A stretch of 64,000 nt of DNA from Molossus alvarezi. Its lineage: Eukaryota > Chordata > Mammalia > Chiroptera > Molossidae. Under the pieces are notes generated by a model. It searched no databases. It was not told the DNA's origin and was given only the letters and a program-made list of their open reading frames with translations. Of this stretch, positions 47,390 through 60,013 are shown in pieces. The stretch lies in assembly GCA_037176705.1 (NCBI GenBank), contig CM073891.1, forward strand, positions 53,570,571 to 53,634,570, written 5' to 3'. The position numbers and the translations under genes are program-made. Numbering within the stretch: position 1 is the first letter of the stretch; each line of letters starts with the position of its first letter.

Positions 47390-47700
47390 CTGTCCAGCCT
47401 TACTTCCTCCATTGCCCTCTATATGATATCCACACTCTGGCTGCACACAATTCCTCACTATTCCCCATGCTTGCTGCTTCCGATCCTTTCCTCCTCTTGA
47501 AATGCCTTCTCACGGCCAAGTTCAAATGTCACCTCTTCCAAGAAGCTCTCCCTGATCCCTCCAATCAGTAACTATCCCTGACTCTGAGACCACTTAATCC
47601 CTTTTAACATCTGTTTTAAAGTTATGTACATGTCTTATACGTTCTGCTAGAACAAAAGGCTCCCTGAGAGAAAAGACATGATGGTTCATATTTCTGTTTC
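47390..47700 (+). mobile_element. L2 3' end
   Basis: 'aatgccttctcacggccaagttcaaatgtcacctcttccaagaagctctccctgat' is the classic L2 3' region. Confidence 0.8.
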
Positions 47701-47961
47701 CCAAGACCACTCACATTTTTGGTTATATAAACACACACTTCATTACTACAGAAATAAGCCAAAAGAACAGCATGAAATGAGATTTTTTTTCCACTACATA
47801 AATACTGTTTTACAAATTCATGATTTACCACTTCATATGATGACTATGAGTCAAACAACTTCTGATTCGTTTCATCTTTGAACACACTATAGGGCGTGTT
47901 AATGCCTGAATCCTATCACAGGTCTAACACATAACCAGTTTTGTTTCGTTTGTTTGTTTTT

Positions 47962-48168
47962 CAGATAGAGCAGGAAGGGGGAGAGAGAGAGAAAGAGAGA
48001 GACATCGATGTGAAAGGGACACATCGAGCGGCTGCCACCCACACAACCCAACCCAACCAGGGCCGGGGACAAACTGCAACCGAGGTACATGCCCTTATTG
48101 GGAACCGAACCCGGGTCTCTCTGGATCGCAGGCCAGCGCTCTAACGGCTGAGCCAAACTGGCCAGGGC
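47962..48168 (-). mobile_element. VES SINE, antisense, 3'-truncated
   Basis: Lacks the usual 'ggtgaggatt' 3' end; it stops at 'tctatctg'. Short TSD 'tgtttgttttt' at 47951-47961 and 48170-48180. It ends 32 bp from the NAPEPLD exon at 48200. Confidence 0.9.
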
Positions 48169-48199
48169 CTGTTTGTTTTTTTATCACAGTCAAACTCAC

Positions 48200-48314
48200 C
48201 TCATTTGCTAAGGCAAAAGTTCCCCAGTGAATGGCCACAGATTTCTTTGCCTGAACATCAATGTGAATCCTTACAGCTTCTTCTGGGTCTACATGCTGGT
48301 ATTTCATAAACCAC
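48200..48314 (-). CDS. NAPEPLD: NAPEPLD coding exon with zinc ligand His343
   Basis: Reverse-strand exon of 115 nt with an AATCAG acceptor and a GAG|GTGAGT donor. It enters in phase 2, completing the arginine codon of YEPR, and leaves in phase 0. It encodes [20 protein letters not shown] to ...WGTFALANE, human residues 315-352. The histidine in VAIHWGTF falls exactly at human position 343, one of the ligands of the second catalytic zinc. Confidence 0.96.
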
Positions 48315-48586
48315 CTGATTAAACATAGCAATTTATTAATTCTAGCCTTTGAAATATGTAATGACTGCTTCATCTAGTCAACCTTTAAGATTCTGCACAG
48401 GAATAAATGACAGTAGGCAAAACCATCTCCTTTGAGTCTACATCTGGAAAATATTAAGCAAAAATATTTCATGTACAGACTGCTATACAACAGATAAAGT
48501 CTCAAGCAAAACTCCCTTTTGAATAGTAAAATTTTGTATTAATGTGTAGTTTGGTTTAACTGATTATTTATTCCGAAAATGTGTCC

Positions 48587-48686
48587 TTTTTTTTTTTTTT
48601 TGGTACGTGCCCCTAGCAGGAACTGAACCTGGGACTCTCTGGTCCTCAGGCCAATGCTCCAACCGCTGAGCCAAACCAGCCAGGGC
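48587..48686 (-). mobile_element. Head-only VES mini-SINE, antisense
   Basis: An 85-nt head (48602-48686) ends at '...ggcacgtacc' and joins a pure poly(A) (T15 on +, 48587-48601). TSD gaaaatgtgtc / gaaaatatgtc at 48575-48585 and 48688-48698. Same head length and same end point as the copy at 11464. Confidence 0.92.
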
Positions 48687-50114
48687 TGAAAATATGTCTT
48701 AATGTTAATTTTAAAAGTAGATAGTCTGCAATCCTGGTATAAATCAAAATAGGAAAAATTAGAAATTAAAGTCTAATTGCAAAAGAACCTGAATAATGCC
48801 GAAACAATTTTCTTTTTCAACATGCTAAAGCGAAAAACCAACAAAAATGTGTGAATATTATTTAAAGGTTGGGAGCAAAAATCCAATTACTATTTAAGGA
48901 TTTCATTTAAACAGCATACAACTGAACAGTGAGGTGTTTGGTTGGGCAGGAAGACAGGGTTCAGGAGGGGGACTAATTACAGAGGGTGTAGAAACACTGA
49001 AAGGCTGCCTTAATGCCTTGGAAAGAACAGGGCACACTTTCAGGAGAAAATAATTATTTCTAATACAAAGGGAAAGTGTACTATCTACAAGCAAGTCCTC
49101 TGCTTTCCTAGCCATCCGTTCAGAAGAGGAAAAACAACACTGTCTTCACGTTATTTATATCCTGGGTGGGCTACTGCCAACTACTGCTGCAGTCAAGACT
49201 AAGGGGTATGGACTCAGCACTGGTGCTTTTTCACTTTTATAGAACACATCCTGGAACAGCCCGTCCATCTGGAACAACTAGAGGACTGTTATTTACTATA
49301 GGAGTTGCCGAGCCCTATGGGAGACTAGAAACAAAGACACTGCTCAGCCACAGATTAGAGAGGCACTGCTCTGCCATAGCTCCTGACACTCAGAATGCAG
49401 GGAAAGATGAAAAGTTATTGGTGTTTCCATTCATTTTTTAAAACTCCTACTGCAAATCAAAGGGATAGACATACTCCTTTTTACCCTTATGTCTATCTGA
49501 AATAAAAATTTTACTCTGGTGTAAATGTCAAACAAAAACATAAAATTCTAACTGACTTGGATAGACTAATCCCAAAAGTAAGGACAACATTCCAAGCCTA
49601 TTACTGAAAGTCATTTTTGGTGTAATCATCTTAAATTTATAGAGTACTCTAAAGTTTTGATTGATAACCTTTTTTTCTAAAACTATTAATACTAAGCAGA
49701 GATTACACAGTAGCGGCTACCACAATTTAATTTTCTTAGAGCAAATAGTCCTCCCCATCCTTTTACCATCTCAGTAACAAGACTGCTCCAATACAAGCAA
49801 AAGGGGGCACTCCATCAGTGAATTTACATCATCACATAAACATGGTAAGTTTTTATTTTACTACATATGTATACTTATTTTCATAATTATAAATGAGATA
49901 TTATAACATTAAGAACATATACTGAGTAAAGATTAATACCATATGAAATTGATTTGTAAACACTTTGGTGTTTTGAGAAGTTTCATTAGAATGAAAAGTA
50001 AAAGTAAAATTCAAGTACTATAAATTTGGAATAATTTCTTAAAATAAGGTAAAAATATCTAGTGCTTTAAAGAAACTAGAAAGAAACATAAATGGGAGCA
50101 TTAATAAAGACAGT

Positions 50115-50322
50115 GGTCCAGGCAGTGTGGCTCATTGGATTGAGCATCGTCCCATGGACTGAGAGGTCCCGATTCAATTCTGGGTCAGTGTACATGCCCG
50201 GATTTCAGGCTCAATACCCGGTAGGTAGGTGTGCAGGAGGCAGCCAATCGATATTTCTCTTTCACATCAATGTTTCTCTCTCTCTCTTTCTCTAAAAAAT
50301 CAATAAAAACCTTTCTTTAAAA
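50115..50322 (+). mobile_element. VES SINE, older subfamily
   Basis: 'ggcagtgtggctcattggattgagcatcgtcccatgg' head and 'aaaaatcaataaaaac' end. Confidence 0.9.
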
Positions 50323-51239
50323 AATAAAGATGGTGAAGAAATGGTTTTAATGAACTTAGAGAGTTGATTAAATGAGTAAAAATCTGATGTAAACCAATGA
50401 TCAGGTTTCCTCAATTCACTATATACTGGTGTTCTGCTCACAGGATTGCCTAAACAAAATGTCATCCTACATATAGCTGTCTGTATATATCTATGCATAC
50501 ACTTTAGAAAATAAAACATTTTTTAAATTAACCCTAACTTTGTTACTGTTAGTTTTTTTATTTTCTCTTAACTTGTACATATCAACTAGAGTTAACTGAA
50601 ATATAAATGAATTCTTTGAAATCACTTCTCTTTTTCTTAAATAGACCAGATTACGGAAAACACAGGCAGTGAATGGGTCTCCTCGTTCTTAAAAGTTAGT
50701 GTGACTTTTATCTGCTCTGAAGACAAGTGATGAGTATGTAGACGTTGGAGGTCAAGTGGTGAGTAATGCAGCAATGTTATTATTAGATTATATTAGATAT
50801 ATATATATATATTATATTATTAGATTATATTCGGTGCTGACTGAAATCAGACCATCACAAGTGACTAATGCTATAGGCCTATTCCTGGCTTTCCTTTGGT
50901 ACACACAGGGAGTCCTAGGGCAGGGTGCATTCCAGGCACAGAGCAAAAAGTGGTTATATAAGGAGAGTATCCTCCATGTTAAAGGAAGAACAAGAGTTAG
51001 GTTTGATATTGGCTGATTGGTTTAACTTTAGTCAGAATAGTATAAGAATTTCTGGCTAGGTACAGAAATTCTTTTTCTTGGTAATATAATTTCTAGTTTT
51101 GAATAATTATTTAACTAATATGACTATCATTATCTAAAATTTTTAATTGAATCCACCAACCCCCAAACAATATATACCAAAGTCCACCATTAAATCACAA
51201 ATTATTCAGTATCACAAAAATCATGACTACTTTACTTTT

Positions 51240-51474
51240 TTTTAAAATCCTTACCAGAGGATATCTTTTTTCTATTTATTTTCAGACACAGTATGACAGG
51301 GAGAGAAAGAGAGATTGATGTGAGAGAGAGACATCGACTGGTTGCCTCCCATACGACCCTGACCAGGGCTGGGGATGAAACCAGAACCGAGGTACGTGCC
51401 CTTGACCAGAACTGAACCCATGACTATTTGGTCCTGGGGCCTATGCTCTAACCACTGAGCAAAACTGGCCATGG
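51240..51474 (-). mobile_element. VES SINE, antisense
   Basis: Perfect 18-bp TSD (catgactactttactttt) at 51222-51239 and 51475-51492. The insertion lies 41 bp from the donor of the NAPEPLD main exon, on the same strand as the gene. Confidence 0.95.
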
Positions 51475-51532
51475 CATGACTACTTTACTTTTAAGTTCAA
51501 TTAGCTTATTATGGTATTGGAAGTCCACATAC

Positions 51533-52179
51533 CTTGGTTCATAGGCTCCAATGGGAATAGCTGCAAGGTCAAAAGGTCCAAATCTTTTCCCTATCTCTTC
51601 AAAAGCTGGGCAATAACCAGTGTCTCCTGCGAAAAAAAATCTATTCCAAGGGCCCAACACAGACCAGCTGCCCCACAGAACCTTGTTGTCATCCATTATA
51701 GTCCTTTTACACCAGTGCTGGGAAGGTGTACAGACAAAGGTGACCTCATCATGTCCGGGGACACAATTCTCCTCCCACCAGTCCAGTTCGATCACATTCT
51801 CACATCCACATTTTTGCATCCAGTCGAGAAGACCCAATGGCACAAACCATCTCAACTCATTACCAAATCGCTCATTCAAAGCGATGACAGAATTGTAGTC
51901 CAGGTGGTCATAGTGATTGTGACTGATAAGGACCGCATCTATTGGGGGTAGTTCACTTACAGAGCATGGGGGATGCCGGAAACGCTTTGGACCCATGCGC
52001 TGTGATGGTGAAGCCCGAGAGCTAAAGATGGGGTCTGTGAGAATTATGAGCTCATCCATTTCCACCATTACTGTTGCATGTCCCAGCCATGTGACTCTTA
52101 AGCCAGCTTCGCTCACTCCAGCTGCTTCAGGGTTATCGATAAAATATGGCTTAAGCACTGGGAGTTCTTTATCAAGTTC
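51533..52179 (-). CDS. NAPEPLD: NAPEPLD main catalytic exon (metallo-beta-lactamase fold)
   Basis: This large reverse-strand exon is 647 nt, with a TACTTAG acceptor and an AAG|GTATGT donor, phase 0 in and phase 2 out. It encodes 215 residues from [13 protein letters not shown] to ...IPIGAYEPR, human residue 99 onward. NAPEPLD is a membrane-associated zinc hydrolase that cleaves N-acyl-phosphatidylethanolamines to N-acylethanolamines (such as anandamide) and phosphatidic acid. The HNHYDH signature is intact at exon residues 87-92 (His185, His187, Asp189, His190 in human numbering). His253 is seen in SQHWC and Asp284 in FAGDTGY. All metal ligands encoded here are therefore present. The reading frame has no interruption. 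The preceding N-terminal coding exon is not in the window, so the gene is partial here. Confidence 0.97.
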
Positions 52180-53835
52180 CTAAGTATATAAAAGAGGAAA
52201 AGTAGCCATTAGAAAAAATTAAAAGGTATTAAGTCATCGCAGAACATATTTGACATCAATAATAGGAGAGCTATTTGGGGAGAACCGAAGTTATTCAATA
52301 AATTTGCCATTTTTGCTTTTCTCTTAAAAATGCATACTTAACTTATTTCTGAAACTGCCTCATTAATCATGACAATATAATCATGCAAGACCCTCTTAGC
52401 CCCAAATGCAGAAGACAAAGGAAAAATTAAATTTAAAACTCTGAGCACTGCTGAATGTATCACATGTTTTCCAAGGCTCTCTTCTGTAAGTACTAGTAGC
52501 AGACTAGCCTAGCTGCAGTCATTTTGCTACTGCCGTTTCAGATGGCTGGTGCATTTGCTGCTTGAAAACAGCCTTGGACACAGATCAGTCCCTGGAAATA
52601 GTAAAGAAAACTTAGAACCATTTGTTTATAGATCCTGGATGTCAGATATGAATTTGACTTTCCGAGTACACAGAATTCAAAGCAGAGTACTGTGATGATT
52701 CCTTAGCAGATCACAATCATAGATGGTTTACTTCACTCTTTCTCTTAAGGTTTCCTACCACTGATCAAACCAAATATGACCCCTTCCTGGGAGAAGTTGA
52801 TCACTTTTGGGAGTAAACAGATGTAAAACAATAACTGCAACAAAATGTGACATGCTACTCCTTTGTTTATTCTACATTTTATCTTTTGATAAGCCAGACC
52901 AAGAAGCAGCTGTGTTTTAGGACTACAGTCCAACTATTACAAAACTGTTTTTATAAATTGTGCTTTGGTATCATGCTATACAGCTGCATCAAGGTCTCTG
53001 ACAAAGCCACCTCATGAGACTTGGTACCACCTTCACCTTGACCTTCCCACTCACCTCAGAAACATTTCTCTCAATTCTGAGTAACAGGAAAAGTTCTTCC
53101 CCACAGCAGCTGGCTTTATGCATTGAATTGTTGTTGGGAAAACTCAGAGTTTGGACTTCCCTTTTCACTTTAACAAGGAAGTTCGGAGTAAAAGCTGAAG
53201 CTGAATCTAGCAATGTGCAAACCATGATAGAACATATTTCTATACTAACTTTATTCTTGACTTTATTTTCTATCCTCATTGTCCATTTGCTCTTATATGT
53301 TCATCCATCTGTTTTTTCACTGCTACATGTATTTTTATAAGTTGCTGCAAATCAATTTTGAAAAAGATGTCATATTAGATAATTCAATTAAATATGACAT
53401 GCTATATAGCCTAAGAGAAAGGAATGAAGGGCCCAGATGCCACAGGCATTATAGACACGGTAACTTGTGTGAGTTCCTGAAGGATGATGAGAAGTTTATG
53501 ATGCAGAGAAAAGGAAGAAGGGTGTTTCAGATAGAGAAAAGTGCCCAAGCAAAAGCACAGAGAAAAATAGAAAGTGGCATTTTGGGGGCAGGAGACAAAA
53601 TAAATCTATAAAGGATCAGGATACAGTAAGAGCCCTGAATGCCATACTCTGACCAGAGACATGGAGAAAGCATCTTAAAAATACAAAAAGACATGACCCA
53701 ATTTCTGTTTAGAGAAAACAGTGTCAGAGTGAAAAGGATGACCTTGGAGTGTGTCACAATAGTTGCCATGAGCAATGAGGACCTGAACAAAGGAGACAGC
53801 AATGAACAGAAACAAAAGGGACAGATGCATGGGTC

Positions 53836-53990
53836 CCACCAGCAGCAAAGGGGCATGCAGTCCCCACAAGACCCACCAGTGGCAGAGGAGACTGCTGCCC
53901 CTGCAGGACCTGCCAGCAGCACAGGGCCCCCACTGCCCCTGTAGGACCCACCAGCAGCAGAGGGGCCTACCACCCCCACAGACCATCACC
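53836..53990 (+). repeat. GC-rich imperfect minisatellite in the L1 5' region
   Basis: About four imperfect units built around 'ccaccagcagcagagggg' plus a 'cccccaca'-type spacer. It yields spurious long frames on both strands. Confidence 0.75.
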
Positions 53991-54587
53991 AGCACAGGGT
54001 CCCACAACCTCACAAGCAGCAGAGAGCCACCATACTACTGGCTACACTGCAGCAAAGAGCTGCCAACCCTACTGTCGGGGTTGAGAGCCACTAGTGCCTC
54101 CAGACCACTAGACCAGATCTCAGACCCAGGGTGCATTACCCACCGACCTGATGCCCCTGGACACACTACCTGCTCCCGTGACTTGGCCTGCCCCACTGGC
54201 CCTGGAACACTGGACCAATAAAATGGTGAGTCAAAGAAACAACGCCCAAATTAAAGAAAAGGAGAAATCACCAGAAAAAGAACTAAATGAAATGGAGGCA
54301 AGCAATTTGTCAGATAAATAATTCAAAATAATGGTTATAAGGGTGCTCAAACAACTTAGTGAGAATTTACAGAACATTTCACCCCAAAGCTGCAGAATAT
54401 ACATTCTTCTCAAGTGCACACGGGACATTCTCAAAGATAGACCACATGTTAGAATACAAACTAAGAATCTACAAGTTCAAAAAGTTTGAAATCATATCAA
54501 GCATCTTCTCAGATAACAATGGCATAAAACTAGAAATCAATTACAATAAAAACATTCAAACACATGAAAGCTGAACAGCATGTTATT

Positions 54588-54802
54588 TAAAATTTCTTTT
54601 TCTTTATTGATGTTAGAGAGAGAGAGAGGAAGGGAAAGGGAGAGAAAGAAACATCAATGAGGGAGAACATCGAACAGCCACCTCCTGCCTGCCTCCCACT
54701 GGGGATCAGGCCCACAACCTGGGCATGTGCCCTGACCAGGAATCAAAACAGTGACCTCTTGGTGCATGGGTAAATGCTCAACCACTGAGCCACACTGGCT
54801 GG
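54588..54802 (-). mobile_element. VES SINE, antisense, in L1
   Basis: Perfect 18-bp TSD (gctgaacagcatgttatt) at 54570-54587 and 54803-54820. Confidence 0.95.
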
Positions 54803-55686
54803 GCTGAACAGCATGTTATTAAAGAATGAACGGGTTACGAATGAGATCAAGAAAGAAATCAAAAACTTCCTAGAAACTAATGAAAATGAACACACAATCT
54901 ATGGGACTCATCAAAAGCAGTCCTGAGAGGAAGGTTCATAGCATTACAGGCCTAACTCAAGAAACAAGAAATATTTCTAATATATCATCTAACTCTACAA
55001 CTTAAAGATCTTAGAAAGAGAACAAAAAGAAAAACCCAGAGTAAGTAGAAGGAAAAAAATAAATAAATATCAGAGCAGAAATAAATGACAAAGAGACTAA
55101 AACAAACAATACAAAATATCAATGAAACCAAAAGCTGGTTCTTTAAAAAGATCAACAAGATTGATCAACCTTTAGCCAGACTCACCAAGAAGCAAAGAAA
55201 GAGGACCCTAGAAAATAAAATCAGAAATGAAAGAGGTGTAGTACCAATATCACATAAATACAAAGGATTGTACGAAAATACTATGAACAATTATATGCCA
55301 ACAAATTGGACAATCAGGCAACATGGACAAATTCCTAGAATTATGCAGTCTTCCAAAACTCAAACAAGAAGAGTCAGAAAACCTGAACAGACCAGTAACA
55401 ACTAAGGAAACTGAAGCTGTAATCAATAAACTCCCATCAAATAAAATCCCTGGTCCAGATGGCTTCACAGGGGAGTTCTACCAAACAGTCAAAGAAGAAC
55501 TAACACCTATTCTCCTCAAACTATTCAAAAAAATTCAAGAAGAAGGAAGACTTCCAAGCTCTATATATGAGGCCAGCATAACCCTAATTCCAAAACCAGA
55601 TAAAGACACTTCAAAGAAAGAAATGTACAGGCCAATATTCCCCGATGAACAGAGGCCAAAATCCTCAAAAAAAAAAATATTAGCAT

Positions 55687-55930
55687 GCCTTGGCCGGTTT
55701 GGCTCAGCGGTTAGAGCGTTGGCCCATGGACCAGAATGTCCTGGGTTCAGGTCCCGCTAAGGGCACGTACCTTGGTTGTAGTTTGCCCCCCACCCCTGTT
55801 GGGGTCACGTGGGTAACAGCCACTCGATGTGTCTCTCTCACATCGATGTTTTTCTCTCTTCCTCCCTCTCTCCCTCCCGCTCTATCTGAATGCAAAAATG
55901 TCCTCAGGTGAGGATTAAAAATATATATAT
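55687..55930 (+). mobile_element. VES SINE in L1
   Basis: Inserted in the reverse-transcriptase region with an A/T-rich tail. Imperfect TSD near 'ta(t/c)tagca'. Confidence 0.92.
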
Positions 55931-58900
55931 ACTAGCAAATCGGATTCAAGCAATATATTTTAAGAAATTATTCACCACAACCAAGTGGGATTTATCCCAG
56001 GGATGCAAGGATGGCAAATCAATAAATGTGATATGCCACATAAACAAAATAAAAGATAAAAACCACATGATCATATCAATAGATGCTGAAAAAGCATTTG
56101 ACAAAATCCAACACCATGTTTGATAAAAACTCTCAGCAAAGTGGGAATAGACAGATCATACCTCAGCATAATAAAGGCCATATATGACAAACCTACAGCC
56201 AATATCATACTCAATGGGCAAAAACTAAAAGCATTTCCTTTAAGAACAGGAACAAGACAGGGATGTCTGCTTTTGCCACTGTTATTCAATCTAGTACTGG
56301 AAGTCTTAGCCACAGCAATGAGACAAGAAGGAAAATAAAAGGCATTCAAATTGGAAAGGAGGAAGTGAAACTGTCATTTTCACAGATGACATGATATTGT
56401 ACACAGAAAATTCTAAAGATTTCTCCAAAAAAGTACTAGATTAAATAAACGAATTTGGCAAAGTAGCAGGATACAAAATTAACATCGGAAACTAATGGTA
56501 TTTTTATACACCAATAATGAACAATCAGAAAGAGAAACCAGAAAAACAAGGCCATTTACTATTGCAACAAAAAAATTTAGATATCTAGAAATAAACTTAA
56601 CCAAGGAGGTAAAAGACCTGTTCTCAGAAAACTACAGGACATTGAAAAAAGAAATAGAAGAAGATATAAAAAAGTAGAGGCATATATCATGTTCACAGAT
56701 TGGAAGAATCAACATCATTAAAATGTCCATACTACCCAAAGCAATCTATAGATTCAATGCAATCCCCATTAAAACACCAAGGACATATTTTACGAAACTA
56801 GAACAAATATTACAAAAGTTTACATAAAACCAAAAAAGACCGTGATTAGTCACAACGAACTTGAAAAAGAAGAACAAAGTTGGAGGGGTCGCAATACTGA
56901 ATTTCAGGTTATACTACAAAGCCACTGTAATCAATACAGCCTGGAACTGGCTCACGAATAGGCATATAGATCTATGGAACAGAACAGAGAACACAGAAAT
57001 CAACCCAAGACATTATGCTCAATTAATATTTGACAAAGGATATAAGAGCATACAAATGGAGCAAAGACAGTCTCTTCAATAAATGGTGCTGGGAAAATTG
57101 GAGAGATACATGCAAAAAAAAAACAACAAAAAAAAACTAGACTACCAACTTACTCCATACACAAGGAAAAAACCAAAATGGATAAACAGTTTAAAGTTAC
57201 CCATAAAACCATAAAAATTCTAGAAGAAAATGTAGGCAGCAAAATCTCAGACATCACAAGTAGCAGACTTTTCACCAATACATAGCCTAGGAAAAGAGAA
57301 ACAAAGGAAAAAATTCAATAAATGGGACTACATCAAACTAAAACGCTTGTACACAGCAAAAGAAAACAGTATCAAAATGAAAAGGGAACCCACTGTATAG
57401 GAGAACATACTTGCCAGTCATACATCAGATAAGTGGTTAATTTCCAAAATATATGGAGTACTCATACACCTCAACAAAAGGAAGACAAACAATCCAATTA
57501 AAAATAGGCAGAGGACCTGAATAGACACTTCTCCAAAAAGGACATACAAATGGCCAAGAGACATGAAAAAAGGCTCAATCAACATCACTATTCATCAGAG
57601 AGAAGCAAATTAAAACGACTATGAGATATCACTTTACACCTGCCAGAATGTCTGCCATCAACAAATCATCAAACAAGTACTGGCAAGGGTGTGGAGCAAT
57701 GGGGGTTGTAGTATACTGCTGGTGAGAATGCAGGCTGGTGCAGCCACTATGGAAAACAATATGGTGTTTCCTCAAAAATTAAAAACGGAACTGCCATCTG
57801 ATCCAGTGATTCCAAGTCTCGGAATATATCCTAAGAAGCCTGAAACACCAATAGGAAAGAATATATGTACCCCTATGTTCTTAGCATTGCTATTTACAAT
57901 TGCTAACATCTGGAAACAGCCCAAGTGTCCATCAGTAGGTGAGTGGATAAAAAAGCTGTGTTACATTTATGCAACGGAATACTATGCAGCTGTAAGAAAG
58001 AAAGATCTCTTACCCTTTGAGACAACATGAAGAGACCTGGAGAGTAGTATGCTAAGCAAAATAAGCCAGTCAAAGAAAGACATGATCTCACTTATTTGTG
58101 GAATATAATGAACATAACAGTCTGAAAAATAGGGTAGTCCCAGAGACATGGAAATAGGGTACAGACTGACAATCCCCCGGGGGGGGGGGGGGATCCACAG
58201 AACTTATATGCATGTATGCATGAGCAATGACCATGGACAACAAAGCTGGGGACAGGGTGGGGAGGGAGGGGGAGGAGGATGTCAATGGGGAAAAAAGGAG
58301 AAACATCTGTAAAATAAATAAATTAATATAAATAAAATTAAAAATAAATTTTAAAAAAAACGAGGGGCAGATGGAGTAGATAGATGCTGGTGAAGGCAGA
58401 ATGAGAGGGCACTGAGTTGGTCTGAGTGGGAAAAGGGCCTGGGCAGAAGAGGAGCAGCAGAGGGGGAGGATGACAATCATTTATCTTAGCCACCCTAAGT
58501 CTTAGTTTCCTCATCTGAAAAATGAATATAACAATTGTACCTACACATCATTGCTGTGGGGACTGAATTACTGGTGGCTAACACACTGTTAGCACTCTAC
58601 AAGTATTCCAAAAGAAGAAGAAAATCCCAACCCTGACAACCAATCAGGCATCAACCCTACAGATCTCCTATAGTTTACCTGTTGCCTTTTTCACAGTTAC
58701 TAATCTTCCTAAGATCTTAAGTAACATCCAGACACTTCAAAGTCCAAACGCTCAGCTGTCCTCCTGTCAACTCAATCCATATACAGGAGCCACCTCAAAC
58801 GCAATCTATTTATGGTATAACTCTCTGCTGCTGAGAAACCTTCACTGTCTCTCTACTACTTGACAACACGTCTCACCTCCTCAGCCCAGCAGTAAGCCTG

Positions 58901-59391
58901 TTTGGACTGCCCCAATCCCCCTTTCCAGCTATTTCAACTCTACACTGCTCTGTGTTGCAACTACACTGGGCCCACTCTCTGTGCAAGCTGGAGAGCCATG
59001 CACAATACTGATCTCATCCCTCAGCTTAAAATGTCTTCCCCTCCATCCCGTGAGTCCTTCAACTGCACACCCTTTATGAGACCATCCTTGGGCACGCACT
59101 GCTGGAAGCAAGCACTCCTGCCTCTCTACTTCCACACCACTTTGGTCAGGCATCAACTTTGAATATTCTGTCTTATACCCTGGTTAACTGTACACAGGAT
59201 GTATCTTGTGTCTTATTCAACTCAGAATCACTCACAATGCCTGGTTCAGTGATGAAATACAACATGTGTTAATAAATTTAGTTGGATGAGTGAATGAATG
59301 AAAGAACAAACAAATGTAATGACTATAAATTGAGTACCTACCATATGTTAGGCTTCATATTAGACACATAATGATGATGAATCATCTAATA

Positions 59392-59516
59392 CAGGGTTGG
59401 GCAAAAGTAGGTTTACAGTTATGAGTATGCAAACCAGTTTATTCTTATATTCTTATTTATTAATTATTGTATTTTTTTCATACAAACAACTGTAAATGTA
59501 CTTTTGCCCGATCCTG
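59392..59516. mobile_element. mariner-type MITE
   Basis: About 30-bp inverted ends (CAGGGTTGGGCAAAAGTAGG... and ...GTACTTTTGCCCGATCCTG) with TA duplications at 59390-59391 and 59517-59518. 125 bp, no coding capacity. Confidence 0.88.
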
Positions 59517-60013
59517 TATAACAAATAGTGTAACAAAAAATAATCTTAACATTAGCTACCACTTATGGAGTGCTTACTATGTTCTACAAACTGTACTAAT
59601 TGCTTCATAAAAAAATTTTAGTTTAATACCAACCACAATACTGGAAGTATTAACTATGTCTACTTTACAGGTGAGAAACCAAAAAATTAGAGAAGTCACA
59701 ACATTCACACAAGGTAACCCAGCAGCTAGCTTCCACACATGCTCTCTCTCATCATTATACTACTCCCAAATATTATCTCATTAATTTTGTTTTTTTAAGT
59801 AACAACCTGGGGATCAGATGGGAGAGAATAAGGACACAAGGAACTTTTGGAGATGATGGATATGTTCATTATCTTGATTGTAGTGATCATTTCATGGATA
59901 TATATTTATGTCAAAACTCACCAAATTATACTTTTTGAGTATGTGGAGCTTGTATTATGTTAATAAAACTATTAAAAATGTTTACATGGCATTATGTTTA
60001 AATAGTGCATCAA

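Larger units (their letters stand above)
42712..48199 (-). other. NAPEPLD: NAPEPLD last intron
   Basis: It contains the ATP5MC pseudogene, VES SINEs, an L2-like segment at about 43750-44580 and an L2 3' end at about 47390-47700. The stretches 42800-43380, 44821-45718 and 46700-47380 show no gene; 46725-46765 is an AT-rich, TATA-like low-complexity patch. Confidence 0.75.
48315..51532 (-). other. NAPEPLD: NAPEPLD intron between the two zinc-site exons
   Basis: Apart from three VES insertions this is mostly unique AT-rich DNA. 48700-50110 holds no recognisable gene or repeat. A (TA)n patch lies at about 50785-50830. Confidence 0.75.
53640..58335 (+). mobile_element. Decayed LINE-1 with internal deletion, two SINEs inside
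   Basis: From about 53820 a GC-rich 5' UTR-like block leads into ORF1-type text (54230-54358). At about 54359 it jumps straight into the endonuclease part of ORF2. Reverse-transcriptase remnants follow: '[20 protein letters not shown]' near 55430-55490, an '[12 protein letters not shown]' block near 56075-56110, and a 'TDDM'-type active-site remnant near 56380-56395. The ORF2 end and 3' UTR run to about 58330. Frames are broken repeatedly by stops and frameshifts. VES SINEs sit at 54588-54802 and 55687-55930. Confidence 0.88.

Noticed and set aside
51511..52183. Forward-strand frames over the NAPEPLD main exon
   Set aside because: They are antisense shadows of the conserved NAPEPLD frame.
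53527..54221. Long Gly/Cys/Trp-rich frames on both strands
   Set aside because: They come from the GC-rich minisatellite of the L1 5' region.
54359..54361. Splicing as the origin of the LINE-1 deletion junction
   Set aside because: The retained text includes 'gtgag' at the junction, which splicing would have removed. A plain deletion fits better.
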